Assembly (NCBI GenBank): GCA_947498355.1
Contig: CANMKA010000023.1
Span: 1-63,010, forward strand
Direction: 5' to 3'
Source: an uncultured Paraglaciecola sp.
GTDB taxonomy: Bacteria; Pseudomonadota; Gammaproteobacteria; Enterobacterales; Alteromonadaceae
Length of the DNA stretch: 63,010 nucleotides
Both the position numbers and the translations under genes were made by a program. A model generated the notes under the pieces. The model worked only from the letters and a program-made list of their open reading frames with translations, had not been told where the DNA came from and searched no databases. Shown in pieces: positions 33,905 to 46,154 of this stretch (its first letter is position 1; every line of letters starts with the position of its first letter).

Positions 33905-34504
33905 ATGACCAAAAAACTCTCATTACTGGTAGTGCAAGGCCTGCTTGCCTTCTTACCCTTGTCTCTCACCCTTTATTTTTTGTACTGGTTAGTGACCACC
34001 TTAGAAGGGCTCCTGACCCCAATTATTCCTCAACCTTATTATTTCCCTGGCTTAGGGCTAGTTACAGGCGTTTTAATCTTAATGTTACTTGGAATAGCTG
34101 TTAATGCTTATTTTGTGCGTGTGGCTATCGGTTGGGGAGGACAGATTTTTGAGAAGATCCCTGTCGTTAAAACCATTTACGGTTCGATCCAAGACGCAGT
34201 GAATTTAGTCAATATTGGTAAGCAACAGAAAATGGAAAGCGTTGTCTCAGTGAAAATGTCGGACACCATTCATCTAATCGGCTTTGTTACGAGTGACATA
34301 GGAGCCAAACAACTATTCAAAGATGCCGACAAGCTTGGGGTGTATATTCCTCTAAGTTATCAAATTGGTGGTTACACGGTTTATATCGACAAAGACCAGC
34401 TTACTCCGTTAGACATAGACGTAGAAACTGCCATGAGAATCGCGTTAACGGGTGGGACTGTGAGTTCAGTCAAGACTGATACCTACAAGGATAAGACTAA
34501 TTGA
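33905..34504 (+). CDS. DUF502 membrane protein
   Basis: A 199-residue inner-membrane protein with two helices (about 9-30 and 48-72) and a soluble C-terminal domain; the conserved PLSLTLYFLYWLV and the IPVVKTIYGSIQDAV stretch are typical of DUF502. Function unknown. Last gene of the operon, 51 nt after the small protein gene, and ended by a strong bidirectional terminator facing lpxC. Confidence 0.88.
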   Translation: MTKKLSLLVVQGLLAFLPLSLTLYFLYWLVTTLEGLLTPIIPQPYYFPGLGLVTGVLILMLLGIAVNAYFVRVAIGWGGQIFEKIPVVKTIYGSIQDAVNLVNIGKQQKMESVVSVKMSDTIHLIGFVTSDIGAKQLFKDADKLGVYIPLSYQIGGYTVYIDKDQLTPLDIDVETAMRIALTGGTVSSVKTDTYKDKTN

Positions 34505-34520
34505 TTTAGGGAAAGCTACA

Positions 34521-34558
34521 AAAAAGGTGAAACCAGTTACACTGGTTTCACCTTTTTT
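34521..34558. terminator. bidirectional terminator between the DUF502 gene and lpxC
   Basis: A 17-bp perfect stem (34521-34537 with 34541-34557), loop TAC, with T-runs on both strands. It separates the accessory block from the dcw cluster. Confidence 0.95.
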
Positions 34559-34610
34559 TATTACGTCTTGGGTATTGTCAAACTAGGGATTCGACTAAGT
34601 GCTTTAAAAC

Positions 34611-35528
34611 CTAACTATAAGCCGCAACTGGATTAGCGTAGCTAATTGGCAGCTGATCTTGATTCTCGTAACTAACAAACTCCCAACATTCTTGGTTATC
34701 TAGCAAGGCATTAAGTAATTTGTTGTTCACGCCGTGACCGGTTTTGTAAGCCACTAATTCGCCTATGATACTGTGTCCGCCTAAATATAAATCGCCTATA
34801 GCGTCTAGTATCTTATGCTTCAAAAATTCGTCGCTGTAGCGTAAGCCTTCTGGATTTAGCACCCGATATTCATCTAAGGCCACAGCATTTTCCATACTGC
34901 CACCTAAAGCTAAGTTTTTAGAATTCATATATTCTAAATCTTTCATGAAGCCAAATGTACGAGCTCGACTGACTTCGTCGACGTAAGATGATGAATCTAG
35001 ATCTAACACCATATGCTGGCGCGTCTGACTAATAACAGGGTGATCAAAGTCGATTCTGAAATCGACTCTAAATCCGTCATAAGGGCGCAACTCAGCCCAT
35101 TTGTCTTCTTGTTCAACACGTATAGGTTTAATAACTTTAATAAACTTTTTAGGTGCGTTGAGCTCTTCGATACCTGCAGATTGAAGTAAAAAGATAAACG
35201 GACTAGCACTACCATCCATAATAGGCAATTCGTCACTGTCTACTTCAACAATGATGTTATCGATACCTAGGCCTGCCAATGCAGAGGCTAAGTGTTCAAC
35301 GGTAGAAATAGTCGCACCATCTTGATTGCTGATACATGTGCACAACATAGTATCACCCACAGCATTAGCACGAGCTGGAATGTCCGCATAAGGCTCAAGG
35401 TCAACGCGGCGAAATACAATACCTGTATTCGCCGGCGCAGGCCGGAGAGTCATAGTGACCTTGTCACCTTTGTGCAAACCAATACCCACTTCTTGTACAG
35501 ACTGTTTGATAGTGCGTTGTTTAATCAT
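34611..35528 (-). CDS. lpxC: UDP-3-O-acyl-N-acetylglucosamine deacetylase LpxC
   Basis: A 305-residue zinc enzyme for the committed step of lipid A synthesis. Visible: N-terminal [17 protein letters not shown], the zinc-ligand regions [10 protein letters not shown] and [16 protein letters not shown], and GHGVNNKLL. Full length. It follows ftsZ by 142 bp as in most gammaproteobacteria and is the last gene of the cluster. The C-terminal tail ([13 protein letters not shown]) resembles the tail read by FtsH during LpxC turnover. Confidence 0.99.
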   Translation of the reverse strand: MIKQRTIKQSVQEVGIGLHKGDKVTMTLRPAPANTGIVFRRVDLEPYADIPARANAVGDTMLCTCISNQDGATISTVEHLASALAGLGIDNIIVEVDSDELPIMDGSASPFIFLLQSAGIEELNAPKKFIKVIKPIRVEQEDKWAELRPYDGFRVDFRIDFDHPVISQTRQHMVLDLDSSSYVDEVSRARTFGFMKDLEYMNSKNLALGGSMENAVALDEYRVLNPEGLRYSDEFLKHKILDAIGDLYLGGHSIIGELVAYKTGHGVNNKLLNALLDNQECWEFVSYENQDQLPISYANPVAAYS

Positions 35529-35670
35529 ATCTATTTCTAACCCAATAACTTATTAGAATAAAAACTGGCTTGTATATTACCTAAAGCGATGAAGCCTGTC
35601 AAAGTCGTACAAAAATCGTACAACCCTGTAAGACGTTTTATCATGCCTTTTTCACCCTTGCAACCAAGCC

Positions 35671-36843
35671 TTAGTCGGCTTGTTTACGCAAAAATGCAGG
35701 AATATCTAGGTACTCTAGGTCTGTTCCAGCTTCAGTTTTTTCTTCGGTCGCCACCATTTTGCTAGTTTCTGGCATGGCCGACGAATTCGGCATAGCTGCT
35801 GAACCATTCGCCTGCAACTTAAACTCACCGCTATCAGCGACAGTTTTAGTTGCACGGTTTGGCACCAAAGAGATATCTGGTTTGCGCTCAGCACCGATAC
35901 CTGTTGCAACCACAGTTACACGTAGTTCATCGCTCATGTCCATGTCGATAACGGTACCCACTACAACAGTGGCATTCTCAGAGGCGAAGGCTTTTACGGC
36001 ATTACCGACAGTTTCAAACTCATCTATCGAGAAGTCAGGGCCAGCAGTAATATTCACCAAAATACCTCGTGCACCTGACAAATCGATGTCTTCGAGCAAA
36101 GGACAAGCAATCGCGGCTTCAGAAGCTTCTTCAGCTCTATCTTCGCCACTCGCAGTGCCACTACCCATCATAGCTGTACCCATTTCAGACATCACTGTTC
36201 TTACGTCAGCGAAATCCACGTTGATCAAACCTGGGCGCGTGATGAGCTCAGCAATACCTTGTACTGCACCGCTTAGAATATCGTTAGCTGCGCTGAAAGC
36301 CTTGAGCAAAGGTGTCCCTTTACCCATGACTTTTAGTAATTTTTCGTTAGGGATGGTAATCAAAGAGTCAACGTATTTGGACAATTCTTCGATACCTTGA
36401 TCCGCAAAATCCGTACGCTTTTTACCTTCAAAAGGAAAAGGCTTAGTCACTACAGCAACCGTTAGTATGCCTAACTCTTTGGCAACTTTAGCTACTTCAG
36501 GCGCAGCACCAGTACCTGTTCCGCCGCCCATTCCCGCAGTAATGAACACCATATCCGCACCTTCTAGACTTTGGCGAATCGTTTCGCTGTCTTCTTCGGC
36601 GGCTTGGCGACCAATATTCGGGTTAGCACCAGCTCCTAAGCCTTTAGTAACGCCCGAACCTATTTGCAGGGTGACATTGGCAGACGAACTTCTCAGTACC
36701 TGCGCATCAGTGTTAACTGCAATAAATTCTACGCCTTCGATGTTTTGGGTAACCATATGCTCAACAGCGTTACCGCCGCCACCGCCCACACCAATGACCT
36801 TTATTATTGCTTCTTCGTCGTGACTATCCATCAACTCAAACAT
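35671..36843 (-). CDS. ftsZ: cell division protein FtsZ
   Basis: A 390-residue tubulin-like GTPase that forms the Z ring. The GTP-binding signature [10 protein letters not shown], the T7-loop region ([11 protein letters not shown]) and the conserved C-terminal peptide [15 protein letters not shown], which binds FtsA and ZipA, are all present. The ATG at 36843 has CGGAGAG upstream; a longer in-frame version is unsupported. It lies 80 bp after ftsA. Confidence 0.99.
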   Translation of the reverse strand: MFELMDSHDEEAIIKVIGVGGGGGNAVEHMVTQNIEGVEFIAVNTDAQVLRSSSANVTLQIGSGVTKGLGAGANPNIGRQAAEEDSETIRQSLEGADMVFITAGMGGGTGTGAAPEVAKVAKELGILTVAVVTKPFPFEGKKRTDFADQGIEELSKYVDSLITIPNEKLLKVMGKGTPLLKAFSAANDILSGAVQGIAELITRPGLINVDFADVRTVMSEMGTAMMGSGTASGEDRAEEASEAAIACPLLEDIDLSGARGILVNITAGPDFSIDEFETVGNAVKAFASENATVVVGTVIDMDMSDELRVTVVATGIGAERKPDISLVPNRATKTVADSGEFKLQANGSAAMPNSSAMPETSKMVATEEKTEAGTDLEYLDIPAFLRKQAD

Positions 36844-36923
36844 GTTTACTCTCCGGTTTGTACATCTAAACAACGAGGCATCAATCCTTGCTCGTCGCCC
36901 AATTTTACCATTTATAGCGAAAT

Positions 36924-38153
36924 TTAAAACTCGCCTTTAAACCAACTTTGAATTCTTTGCCAAAAGCCATCACTCTGGGTGTTTTTGGCACTTTCTTGGC
37001 TCAAGACGTGTTCTTTACCATACTGCAACAAGCCCACAGCCGTAGCGAACTTGGCGTCTTCTACATATTCAGACAAGCCTTTCATTGCAATAGGCACCCC
37101 GACTCTAACGGGCATCTGAAATATTTCTTCGGCAAATTCCACTGCCCCTTCCATTTTTGCGGTGCCGCCAGTTAACACTATGCCAGCTGCAATTTGTTCT
37201 TCAAAACCACTGCTTCTGATTTCATCTTGTACTAGTTCAAACAACTCTTGATACCTAGGTTCAATGACTTCTGCCAAGGTGTGTCGCGACATAGCTCTAG
37301 AGGGTCTGCCGCCCACGCTGTGCACTTCTATATTTTCTTCCATACTCACCATGTCTTTTAAGGCACAGGCATAGTTGATTTTTATTTCTTCAGCATGGCT
37401 GATAGGCGTGCGGAAGATTTTTGCGATATCACTGGTGATTTGATTTCCTGCAGCCGGGATCACAGCAGTATGACGGATCGCACCATCGGTGAAGATAACC
37501 ACGTCTATAGTACCACCACCTATGTCAACAACACATACACCTAACTCTTTTTCATCATCAGTAACCACAGCATAACTTGATGCAAGTGCAGAGAAAATCA
37601 ATTGGTCGGCGACTAAGTCGCATCGTTCAACACATTTAACTAAATTCTTTGCCATGTCATCGGCACAGGTGATAATGTGCGCCTGAGCTTCCATACGCAC
37701 ACCCGACATCCCAATTGGATTTTTAATCCCCTCTTGAACATCAATGGTGTATTCCTGAGGCAACACGTGTAGTAAGCGGCGTTCTGCAGCAATGGGGACA
37801 GAGCGCGCAGCATGAACCACGTTATCCACGTCTTCTTGGGTCACTTCTTGATTATTGATAGGCACCATACCGCTTTCGTTTTGACACTTAACGTGACGCC
37901 CTGAAATAGACATAAATACAGACGAAACATTGCAATCTGCCATTAACTCCATTTCATTCACAGCATTTTTAACCGAACGCACCACCATGTTGAGGTCGTT
38001 AACACCGCCTTTGTCCATGCCTTTGGAGGCATAACTTCCTACGCCCACCATACTTAAGGTTTCGTCGTCGAGTAACTCACCTACTACGGCCTTAACGTTA
38101 CTGGTACCTATGTCTAAGCCAACAATTAGCTTTCTTTCTGTGCCTTTAGACAT
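36924..38153 (-). CDS. ftsA: cell division protein FtsA
   Basis: A 409-residue actin-like ATPase that anchors FtsZ to the membrane. N-terminal [18 protein letters not shown], phosphate-2 motif [14 protein letters not shown], and a C-terminal amphipathic membrane-targeting helix ([13 protein letters not shown]). It lies 46 bp after ftsQ. The ribosome site is weak, so translation may depend on coupling or on an upstream A-rich stretch. Confidence 0.99.
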   Translation of the reverse strand: MSKGTERKLIVGLDIGTSNVKAVVGELLDDETLSMVGVGSYASKGMDKGGVNDLNMVVRSVKNAVNEMELMADCNVSSVFMSISGRHVKCQNESGMVPINNQEVTQEDVDNVVHAARSVPIAAERRLLHVLPQEYTIDVQEGIKNPIGMSGVRMEAQAHIITCADDMAKNLVKCVERCDLVADQLIFSALASSYAVVTDDEKELGVCVVDIGGGTIDVVIFTDGAIRHTAVIPAAGNQITSDIAKIFRTPISHAEEIKINYACALKDMVSMEENIEVHSVGGRPSRAMSRHTLAEVIEPRYQELFELVQDEIRSSGFEEQIAAGIVLTGGTAKMEGAVEFAEEIFQMPVRVGVPIAMKGLSEYVEDAKFATAVGLLQYGKEHVLSQESAKNTQSDGFWQRIQSWFKGEF

Positions 38154-38199
38154 TGTTATGATTTCTCACGTTGACATTCTCTCTCATTATTTACTCAGC

Positions 38200-38958
38200 C
38201 TAAGCGGCTTTATCTTGGGCTTTCCAACCAACTGCAAGGCCAGTGTCGTAGCGCAAGTCTATATATTCGACTTCTTTTTGCTGCTCGGATATTAACGGTA
38301 AAATATCCACAAAACGTTGTAATCTATCAATAAATTCAGTGCGACCTAAGTTCAGTTTAACGCCATTATTAAGCTGAACATTCCAAGCAAAGCGCTCGCT
38401 CAAAAACATCTCAACTATGCGTAAATTCGTCACATCTAGTAGCGACTGCATATTCCTATAACCTTGCAAGGCTGTATATTCGCTTCCCCCTGGGCCAAAT
38501 AAGGTTGGCAACTTCAAGGCGTGTTTAACCTGCTCATCGCTAATTTGCCCATTAAACACATCACCGTATTCATTCAGTAACATGTCACCATTCCAAATAG
38601 CCGCAGGTTGCTGCTCAACCACATAGATTTCTAGACCTCTAGGCCAACGTTTACGCACCGATGCTCTATATACCCAAGGCATAGCCTCTACAAGCTGATG
38701 GGTTAGCTCCACATCTAATTCAAAAAAGCTGCCAGGTTGACGCCGAGCAATCACGTCAGCTATCTGCTGTTTCTTAATAAACCGAATATCACCCGATACC
38801 ACAATATTACTTACAGGGGCACGTTGTTCGTCTTGCAACCAAAGGTTTAGTTTAAAACCTGCCACAATTAGCCCTAAAATCACCGCAATAAAAAAGCCCA
38901 AGCCGATAAAAAACGACATGCCTTTTGCTGGTGACTCTAAAGCGGGTAAGTCACTCAC
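38200..38958 (-). CDS. ftsQ: cell division protein FtsQ
   Basis: A 252-residue bitopic divisome protein that links FtsB/FtsL to the rest of the machinery. One membrane helix (about 14-35), a POTRA domain (VSGDIRFIKKQQIADVIAR), and the beta domain ending in EYIDLRYDTGLAVGW. It overlaps the end of ddl by 4 nt. Confidence 0.97.
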   Translation of the reverse strand: MSDLPALESPAKGMSFFIGLGFFIAVILGLIVAGFKLNLWLQDEQRAPVSNIVVSGDIRFIKKQQIADVIARRQPGSFFELDVELTHQLVEAMPWVYRASVRKRWPRGLEIYVVEQQPAAIWNGDMLLNEYGDVFNGQISDEQVKHALKLPTLFGPGGSEYTALQGYRNMQSLLDVTNLRIVEMFLSERFAWNVQLNNGVKLNLGRTEFIDRLQRFVDILPLISEQQKEVEYIDLRYDTGLAVGWKAQDKAA

Positions 38959-39905
38959 CGGCAGATATCCGTGGTTGCTAATACTGCAAAAGACAATTCT
39001 GCGAACGTCATTCCAGCTTGTTTTGCCGCTAACGGCACTAAGCTTTTTTCAGTCATACCGGGAGCAGTGTTCGCCTCTAATAAATAAAAATTACCTAGCT
39101 TGTCGCGCATAAAATCAATGCGGCCCCAACCTTGTCCGGCTAATGCGGCATAGGCCTCCAATGCAAGCTCTCCAAGCAACCGCTCTTCGTCTGGGTTTAA
39201 GCCGCTTGGGCAAGCATATACTGTGCTCTTTGACTGATATTTAGCGTCATAGTCGTAAAAACCATGAGGGGTCTGCATACTAATTGAAGGTAATGCTTGG
39301 CCATTAAGTATGCTCACCGTGTACTCTGGACCATAAATAAATTGCTCAATAAGCACCTTATCATCATATTCAAAGGCTTGAGTAATCGCCTGATTGAGTT
39401 GCTCTGAATCTTTGACCCGAGCCATGCCGATACTCGATCCTTCTTGAGCTGGTTTAACCATTACCTCATCGCCCAAGCTTGCCATTATAGCCTTGCATGA
39501 TCCTGCATCAAAGTGACTTTTCGAGGCTATTTTGTACTTGGCCGTAGGTAAGCCTAAACTCTGCCATACTTGTTTACTGCGGATCTTGTCCATGCACAAC
39601 GCAGAGCCCAATACCCCAGAACCAGAATATGGAATATTGAGTTGCTGTAAAGCGCCTTGCAGGGATCCGTCTTCTCCGCCCCGGCCATGTAAAGCAATCA
39701 CTACCCGAGAAAAATTTTCTGTAATTAAGTCAGTTAAGGCGCGCTCGGCAGGGTCAAAACTATGAGCATCTACCCCTAAACTCAATAGTCCACGCAACAC
39801 AGCCTTACCCGAATTAAGGGAGACTTCACGTTCGGCAGAACTGCCACCATACATAACCGCGACTTTACCGTAATCTGCTGCTGATTTAATTACACTTGTT
39901 GTCAC
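38955..39905 (-). CDS. ddl: D-alanine--D-alanine ligase
   Basis: A 316-residue ATP-grasp enzyme making D-Ala-D-Ala for the MurF step. Visible: [47 protein letters not shown] and [10 protein letters not shown]. The start is GTG, overlapping the murC stop codon by 4 nt. The position inside dcw corresponds to ddlB. Confidence 0.98.
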   Translation of the reverse strand: MTTSVIKSAADYGKVAVMYGGSSAEREVSLNSGKAVLRGLLSLGVDAHSFDPAERALTDLITENFSRVVIALHGRGGEDGSLQGALQQLNIPYSGSGVLGSALCMDKIRSKQVWQSLGLPTAKYKIASKSHFDAGSCKAIMASLGDEVMVKPAQEGSSIGMARVKDSEQLNQAITQAFEYDDKVLIEQFIYGPEYTVSILNGQALPSISMQTPHGFYDYDAKYQSKSTVYACPSGLNPDEERLLGELALEAYAALAGQGWGRIDFMRDKLGNFYLLEANTAPGMTEKSLVPLAAKQAGMTFAELSFAVLATTDICR

Positions 39906-41356
39906 TTTTCTAACCCTTTACGTAAAACATTTGGTTCTAATTCGGCAGTTTGCAAGAATTTAGCAATCTGGCCTATATTGCCTGCGCCTTGCGTTAACAC
40001 TATGTCACCTTCTGCCAAGGTGTCGGCGAGTATTTTTGGAAGCTCCTGCACATCAGAAACATACACAGGCTCTAATTTACCACGCTGGCGTATTGAGCGG
40101 CATAAAGAACGACTGTCCGCGCCGTCTATTGCTTCTTCTCCAGCAGAGTACACTTCGAGTAATAAAAGCACATCGACTTGAGATAACACCTTAACAAAGT
40201 CTTCGTATAGGTCTCGGGTTCGTGTATACCTATGAGGCTGATAAGCCATGACAAGTCTTCGGTCTGGCCAGTTATTTCGCGCAACTGCAATCGTTGCAGC
40301 CACTTCCGTGGGGTGGTGACCATAGTCATCAACCAAAATTGCCTTGCCTGCACTTGTCGCGTAATCACCTAATATTTCAAAGCGTCTACCAATCCCAGAG
40401 AAGCCTGCTAAGGCATCAACAATAACATCATCAGCAATACCATCATCCGTTGCCACAGCAATGGCCGCCAACGAATTTAGCACGTTGTGCTGCCCCGGAA
40501 TATTCACTGTGACAACAAGAGGCGCACAATCTTTGCGAATAACAGTAAAGCGACTTTGATTAAACCCAAGTTGCACATCAACAGCCCTGACATCGACCCC
40601 TTCGGACACGCCATAGGTTAAGTATTTGCGACCAACTTTAGGTAACAACGCCTGAATTACTGGGTCGTCGCCACACAAAACCGCGACACCGTAAAAAGGT
40701 AAGTTATGCAAGAAGTCGATATAGGTATCTTGCATCTTCTGGAAATCACCTTGATAGGTTTCCATATGGTCTGGTTCAATATTGGTCACAACTGAGACCA
40801 TGGGCTGCAAATGCACAAACGACGCGTCGCTTTCATCAGCCTCGGCTATTAAATAGCGGCTTTTCCCCAGTTGGGCGTTGGTTCCAGCGCTGTTAAGTAA
40901 ACCGCCGATAACAAAGGTGGGGTCCAATTCTGCTTTGGCAAATATGGTTGCAATTAAACTTGTTGTTGTAGTTTTGCCATGGGTACCCGCAATAGCAATA
41001 CCGTGCCTAAAACGCATGAGCTCAGCGAGCATTTCGGCACGTCTAATCACAGGGATACGCTGTTCGTGAGCTTGGATGATTTCGGGGTTTGATGTGTCAA
41101 TTGCGCTCGACACCACCACTACATTTGCACCATCAATATTACTGCCTTGATGCCCAAAAAATACCTTAGCACCTAATCCCTCTAAGCGAGCTGTCATGCC
41201 ATTGCCCTGACGATCAGAACCCGAGATTTGGTATCCTTCATTTAATAAAACTTCAGCAATACCGCCCATACCTGCGCCACCGATTCCGATAAAGTGAATG
41301 TGCTTTATTCTGCGCATTTCTGGCACATGGTAATGGATTGGGCTATCAATATTCAT
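39902..41356 (-). CDS. murC: UDP-N-acetylmuramate--L-alanine ligase MurC
   Basis: A 484-residue Mur ligase that adds the first amino acid of the stem peptide. Visible: Rossmann start [22 protein letters not shown] loop [23 protein letters not shown], and [11 protein letters not shown]. Overlaps murG and ddl by 4 nt on either side. Confidence 0.99.
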   Translation of the reverse strand: MNIDSPIHYHVPEMRRIKHIHFIGIGGAGMGGIAEVLLNEGYQISGSDRQGNGMTARLEGLGAKVFFGHQGSNIDGANVVVVSSAIDTSNPEIIQAHEQRIPVIRRAEMLAELMRFRHGIAIAGTHGKTTTTSLIATIFAKAELDPTFVIGGLLNSAGTNAQLGKSRYLIAEADESDASFVHLQPMVSVVTNIEPDHMETYQGDFQKMQDTYIDFLHNLPFYGVAVLCGDDPVIQALLPKVGRKYLTYGVSEGVDVRAVDVQLGFNQSRFTVIRKDCAPLVVTVNIPGQHNVLNSLAAIAVATDDGIADDVIVDALAGFSGIGRRFEILGDYATSAGKAILVDDYGHHPTEVAATIAVARNNWPDRRLVMAYQPHRYTRTRDLYEDFVKVLSQVDVLLLLEVYSAGEEAIDGADSRSLCRSIRQRGKLEPVYVSDVQELPKILADTLAEGDIVLTQGAGNIGQIAKFLQTAELEPNVLRKGLEK

Positions 41357-42438
41357 TTTGTTTGCTCACTTAGCGCTATACAAAAATGTGCAACATCTTG
41401 CGCAGCGTTCAATCGGGCTAAGGTCTTGGCCTTATTGCCCATCTCAATTAGTTTTTCAGGAGCGCCTATGCAATCTCCCAGTAATGTTTGCAATGTCTCG
41501 GTGGTCATTTGCGATTCAGGTAGCATAAAGGCCCCGCCTAAATTGACTAGAGCTTGGGCATTTTTTGTTTGATGGTCGTCAACAGCATGGGGAAGAGGTA
41601 CAAAAATAGCAGGGACACCTGCCGCAGACACTTCAGACACAGTCAAAGCGCCTGCCCGACAAATGACTAAATCGGCCCACTCATAGGCACTGGGCATATC
41701 ATCGATAAACTCCATAAGACTCGGCGGTTGTTCTAGGCTCTGACAGTCTTGATAAGCATTCTCAACACTGGTCAAATGCCCTGCTCCAGTTTGATGACGT
41801 ACCTGTATATTGGCCAAGCCATCCAAGGCTGTTGGTACAACTTGGTTCAACGCTCTCGCACCCAAACTGCCGCCAACAACGAGTAATCTCAGGGGCTGAC
41901 CCACTTGCTGCTTGCTGGGCAACTGAGTAAAAGCGGCTCGCACCGGATTACCCACCCACTGGAACTTACCACTGGCTTTTGACGACGTATGAAACGCCCC
42001 CTCAAAACCCGTAAATACCGCCTTGGCGAGTTTAGCTAAACATTTGTTAGTCAGTCCTGGGACCGCATTTTGCTCGTGGACAATAAGAGGAATGCCTTGC
42101 ATCCAAGCAGCAACGCCCCCCGGACCACTAGCAAAGCCACCTAAGCCAATCACTACATCAGGCTTGAAGGCTTTGAGTACTGTCCATGCCTGACAAATAG
42201 ACTTAATAATCTTAAATGGCGCAGCTAATAAAGTCAGTATGCCGTTTTTACGCACGCCAACAACATCAATAAACTCAATCTTGTATCCCGCTTTTGGCAC
42301 TAACTTAGCTTCTATACGGTCTTTGGTTCCAAGCCACAATACTTGCCAGTTGTGCCGGCTTAATTCATCGGCCACAGCTAGCCCGGGGAATACATGCCCA
42401 CCTGTTCCACCTGCCATCACCAATATACGCTTAGTCAT
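41353..42438 (-). CDS. murG: lipid II synthase MurG
   Basis: A 361-residue peripheral membrane GT28 glycosyltransferase that adds GlcNAc to lipid I. Visible: N-terminal [26 protein letters not shown], the nucleotide-sugar region [13 protein letters not shown] and [10 protein letters not shown]. Overlaps ftsW by 8 nt and murC by 4 nt. Confidence 0.99.
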   Translation of the reverse strand: MTKRILVMAGGTGGHVFPGLAVADELSRHNWQVLWLGTKDRIEAKLVPKAGYKIEFIDVVGVRKNGILTLLAAPFKIIKSICQAWTVLKAFKPDVVIGLGGFASGPGGVAAWMQGIPLIVHEQNAVPGLTNKCLAKLAKAVFTGFEGAFHTSSKASGKFQWVGNPVRAAFTQLPSKQQVGQPLRLLVVGGSLGARALNQVVPTALDGLANIQVRHQTGAGHLTSVENAYQDCQSLEQPPSLMEFIDDMPSAYEWADLVICRAGALTVSEVSAAGVPAIFVPLPHAVDDHQTKNAQALVNLGGAFMLPESQMTTETLQTLLGDCIGAPEKLIEMGNKAKTLARLNAAQDVAHFCIALSEQTK

Positions 42439-43756
42439 GGCTAGCTCCTGCTTTGTCGTTTAACACAACTTGCGTTTCGTCTATGGGTTCGTCAAGTACT
42501 TCGACAGGCGCTTGACTCCCTTTGGCCTTGGATTTTTTGGGTCGGCTTGTGGTGCGCTTTTTATTCAGGGCTTGGATGCCGTCGACTCGCATTTCAAAAT
42601 CGATTCGGATCAAAATAGCCACCGCAATAGCCATAATAATGGTACTTGACCCGCCGTAACTAAGCAGCGGAAAAGTCAGTCCTTTAGTCGGTAAAATACC
42701 GGCGCTTGCGCCCACATTGACAGCTGTTTGTAAACTGAACCAAATACCAATTGAATAGGCCAGATATGCATCAAAAGGGCGCTCTTTCAATAACGCCAAA
42801 TTACCAATTCGAAGGGCTTTTATGACAATCGCTAGCATTAACAACAATACGCAAAGTACACCAACAAACCCTAGCTCTTCAGCCAAAATCGCCATAATAA
42901 AATCATTGTATGCTTCAGGGAGGTATTCGAGCTTTTGCAAGCTGTTGCCCAAGCCTTGACCAAACAACTCTCCCCTGCCATAGGCCATCAGGGATTGGGT
43001 TAACTGGTAACCAGTGCCAAAAGGATCAGCCCAAGGATCTAAGAAAGACGTCACGCGTTTAACTCGGTATTCTTCAAATACAATTAGCAACACCACAGCC
43101 AAACTGCCTGCCACCACTAAACTAAAAAACTGCCAAAGCTTGGCACCTGCCAAAAATAGCAAACCAATAGTGGTACAAAACATCACGACCACAGTCCCTA
43201 AGTCTGGCTGCATTAGCAGTAACACTGCTAGAGCAAAAAACACCATAAGAGGTTTAATAAAGCCTTTAATATTTTCGGTCACCTCTTCATAACGTCTCAC
43301 CAAGTAACCCGCCAAGTAGCAAAAGAAAAATAGCTTTGCAGGCTCGGCAACTTGCAGCGTTATGGGACCAAATGCTAACCAGCGAGTACTACCATTAATA
43401 GTTCGACCCAGCAATAACACAGCAATTAACAAACCTACCGCAAGCAAAAGCAACCAAACATTGGTCATACGCCACCAGCGCATGGGGATTTGCACCACGA
43501 CCATAGCTACAATTAAGGCCATAACAAGGTAAATACTGTGACGAATAGCAATATGAAACGGGTTATTAAAAATACGCTCAGCAGCCGGCATTGAGGCTGA
43601 GGTGACAACGACAAAACCTATAGCCATTAAGCCAATCGACAATAAAATTAACCAAACATCGTAGGGTCTAAACGTATCTTGACTCACTTGCTCTTCATGC
43701 TTGAGCATAAATAGCTTTTTCAGGGAGAATTGCGATTGTTCGGCCACAGTGCTCAT
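42431..43756 (-). CDS. ftsW: SEDS peptidoglycan polymerase FtsW
   Basis: A 441-residue multipass protein (ten helices) that polymerises septal glycan with FtsI. Visible: the catalytic-loop region [22 protein letters not shown] and [16 protein letters not shown]. The C-terminal about 50 residues are a Lys/Thr-rich cytoplasmic tail. The ATG overlaps the murD stop codon by 1 nt. Confidence 0.98.
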   Translation of the reverse strand: MSTVAEQSQFSLKKLFMLKHEEQVSQDTFRPYDVWLILLSIGLMAIGFVVVTSASMPAAERIFNNPFHIAIRHSIYLVMALIVAMVVVQIPMRWWRMTNVWLLLLAVGLLIAVLLLGRTINGSTRWLAFGPITLQVAEPAKLFFFCYLAGYLVRRYEEVTENIKGFIKPLMVFFALAVLLLMQPDLGTVVVMFCTTIGLLFLAGAKLWQFFSLVVAGSLAVVLLIVFEEYRVKRVTSFLDPWADPFGTGYQLTQSLMAYGRGELFGQGLGNSLQKLEYLPEAYNDFIMAILAEELGFVGVLCVLLLMLAIVIKALRIGNLALLKERPFDAYLAYSIGIWFSLQTAVNVGASAGILPTKGLTFPLLSYGGSSTIIMAIAVAILIRIDFEMRVDGIQALNKKRTTSRPKKSKAKGSQAPVEVLDEPIDETQVVLNDKAGASHD

Positions 43757-45060
43757 TATCTTAGGGCCTTAACGGCGATAGCAAACTGTTCACCCCTTTG
43801 TTGATAATTGGCGAACATGTCCAAGCTTGCACATGCTGGCGAAAGCAATACTAAATCGCCACTTTCGGCAAATTTAGCGGCTTGTGATACAGCTTGCGTT
43901 AAATCAGCAACCCGCTGGCTTTGTTTACTCAGTTTGGCAATCTTTTCACCGTCTTTGCCTAAGGTAATAAGGTGTTCAACCGATTCATCCAAACACTTGG
44001 CTAAGGGTGAGAAATCGGCATTTTTACCGTCCCCACCTGCAATCAAGATCAGCTTACCAGTGACTTTAGGTCTGAGGCCTTCGAGGGCAGCTAATGTCGC
44101 CCCGACATTGGTTGCTTTAGAATCGTTCACCCAACGTACACCATCTATTAGGGCAACGGTTTCACATCTATGGGGTAATCCACCAAATTGCTTAGCTGCG
44201 GTTTTTATGCTCTGTTGATCAACACCTACAGCCATGGCAAGTGCCGCCGCAGCTTGGATATTGAGCATATTGTGTTGCCCAGACAATAAACAATCGTCAC
44301 TTTGCAAAAATACAGTTTGGTCGAGCAAAATTGTGCTGTTAGCTGAATCCCAACTAAAGCCTGTTTGACTATTCGATAAACCGAAACTGGTGGTCTTGTG
44401 CGCTTGAGCGGGCAACGCTAATTGATCGTCTCGATTCAATACCGCATGCTTAGCTTGATTAAATATTCTGAGCTTAGCCTGTCGATAATTCTCAAGGCTA
44501 CCATGACGGTCTAAGTGGTCTTCACTAATATTTAGTACGGTCGCCACATCGGCACATAATGAAAAGGTAGTCTCGAGTTGAAAGCTGGATAACTCTAAAA
44601 CGATGATATCGGCATCTTTTTCGAGTAGCTCTAGCGCTGGGATCCCAACATTTCCTCCCATAAACACCTTTTTACCTGCTTGTTTACACATTTCGGTAAC
44701 CAAGTGAGTCACGGTTGTTTTGCCATTTGAGCCAGTAATGGCAATTACAGGTACACGATTAAAGTGCGCAAACAGCTCAATATCCCCTACTACTTTTTTG
44801 CCTGCTTTTATAGCAGCATCAATTTCGGGTGTATTTAAATCTACTCCGGGGCTGACTACAATTAGGTCTGCGGCCATTAGTCGAGCTTGGTCAAAAGGCC
44901 CCAAATAAATAGGCACCTGATAGCGCAACGACAGCTCTTCACGACTGTCCATGGCAACTACGTTCGCGCCTTTAGCTAACAAAAATTGAATGCACGACTG
45001 CCCAGATAAGCCCATGCCTATCACAATCACATTCTTGTTAGCTAACGTTAAATCCAACAC
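43756..45060 (-). CDS. murD: UDP-N-acetylmuramoylalanine--D-glutamate ligase MurD
   Basis: A 434-residue Mur ligase adding D-Glu. Visible: NVIVIGMGLSGQSCIQF, ATP loop ITGSNGKTTVTHL, NISEDHLDRHG, and NDSKATNVGAT. The start is taken as GTG at 45060 (TVLDLTLANKN), 11 nt after the mraY stop codon with a GAG-rich site; a TTG 3 nt later is possible. A longer frame would run into mraY. Confidence 0.97.
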   Translation of the reverse strand: MLDLTLANKNVIVIGMGLSGQSCIQFLLAKGANVVAMDSREELSLRYQVPIYLGPFDQARLMAADLIVVSPGVDLNTPEIDAAIKAGKKVVGDIELFAHFNRVPVIAITGSNGKTTVTHLVTEMCKQAGKKVFMGGNVGIPALELLEKDADIIVLELSSFQLETTFSLCADVATVLNISEDHLDRHGSLENYRQAKLRIFNQAKHAVLNRDDQLALPAQAHKTTSFGLSNSQTGFSWDSANSTILLDQTVFLQSDDCLLSGQHNMLNIQAAAALAMAVGVDQQSIKTAAKQFGGLPHRCETVALIDGVRWVNDSKATNVGATLAALEGLRPKVTGKLILIAGGDGKNADFSPLAKCLDESVEHLITLGKDGEKIAKLSKQSQRVADLTQAVSQAAKFAESGDLVLLSPACASLDMFANYQQRGEQFAIAVKALR

Positions 45061-45071
45061 AGTTCTAATCT

Positions 45072-46154
45072 CTACCTTAACTTCAATGTAGCTAATCCAA
45101 TCAACACCAAGATCAACGAAATAATCCAAAAGCGCACAATTACCCTAGGTTCGGGCCAGCCTTTCAACTCGTAGTGGTGGTGAATGGGCGCCATTCTAAA
45201 AATACGTTTGCCCCGCAATTTAAAGGAACCGACTTGAAGAATTACCGACAAGGTCTCGGCGACAAACAAGCCTCCCATTATAAACAACACTATCTCTTGC
45301 CTGAGTAACACGGCCAAAATACCCAAGGTTCCCCCTAGCGCGAGGGAGCCTACATCTCCCATGAATACCTGCGCTGGATAAGTGTTAAACCACAAAAATC
45401 CTAGGCCTGCGCCCACCATAGCAGTGCACACGATCACTAATTCACTGGTGAGGGGAATATAGGGAATATGCAAATATGCGGAAAAGTTAATATTGCCTGT
45501 GGCATAAGCGAATATTGCAAACGCACCAGCCACTAAAATGGTAGGCACTATGGCCAAGCCGTCTAAGCCGTCAGTTAAGTTAACCGCATTACTGGTGCCA
45601 ACGATAACGAAGTAAGTACTTACCATAAAGAACAAACCTAGCTGCGGCATTACATCTTTAAAGAAAGGCACAAGCAAAGCTGTTTCTGCTGGGTCTTGCT
45701 GAGCTGAATATAAATAAATAGCCACACTGACGGCCACTACAGACTGCCAAAAATACTTCCAACGAGCGATCAAGCCTTTCGAGTCTTTGCGGATCACTTT
45801 ACGGTAGTCGTCGATAAACCCTATGATGCCGTAACTGATCAACACAAATAAAGTGACCCACACATAGCGATTCGACAAGTCAGCCCACAATAAGGCACTG
45901 CTGACGATAGCCGCCAAAATTAACAAGCCTCCCATAGTCGGCGTGCCCGATTTAGCTAGATGAGACTCTGGCCCGTCATCACGAATGGTTTGGCCAATTT
46001 GCAAAGCTTGCAACCAACGGATCATTTTTGGTCCAATGACAATCGCCATAGCCAAGGCGGTCAAGGTGCTTAAAATGGCCCGCAACGTCAGGTAAGAGAA
46101 TACCCGAAAGCTGGGGTCAAATTGTTGTAGCCAATCGGCCAACCACATCAACAT
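45072..46154 (-). CDS. mraY: phospho-N-acetylmuramoyl-pentapeptide transferase MraY
   Basis: A 360-residue ten-helix membrane enzyme that makes lipid I from UDP-MurNAc-pentapeptide and undecaprenyl phosphate. Visible: the Mg-binding region [24 protein letters not shown] and the cytoplasmic [16 protein letters not shown]. Overlaps murF by 7 nt. Confidence 0.99.
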   Translation of the reverse strand: MLMWLADWLQQFDPSFRVFSYLTLRAILSTLTALAMAIVIGPKMIRWLQALQIGQTIRDDGPESHLAKSGTPTMGGLLILAAIVSSALLWADLSNRYVWVTLFVLISYGIIGFIDDYRKVIRKDSKGLIARWKYFWQSVVAVSVAIYLYSAQQDPAETALLVPFFKDVMPQLGLFFMVSTYFVIVGTSNAVNLTDGLDGLAIVPTILVAGAFAIFAYATGNINFSAYLHIPYIPLTSELVIVCTAMVGAGLGFLWFNTYPAQVFMGDVGSLALGGTLGILAVLLRQEIVLFIMGGLFVAETLSVILQVGSFKLRGKRIFRMAPIHHHYELKGWPEPRVIVRFWIISLILVLIGLATLKLR

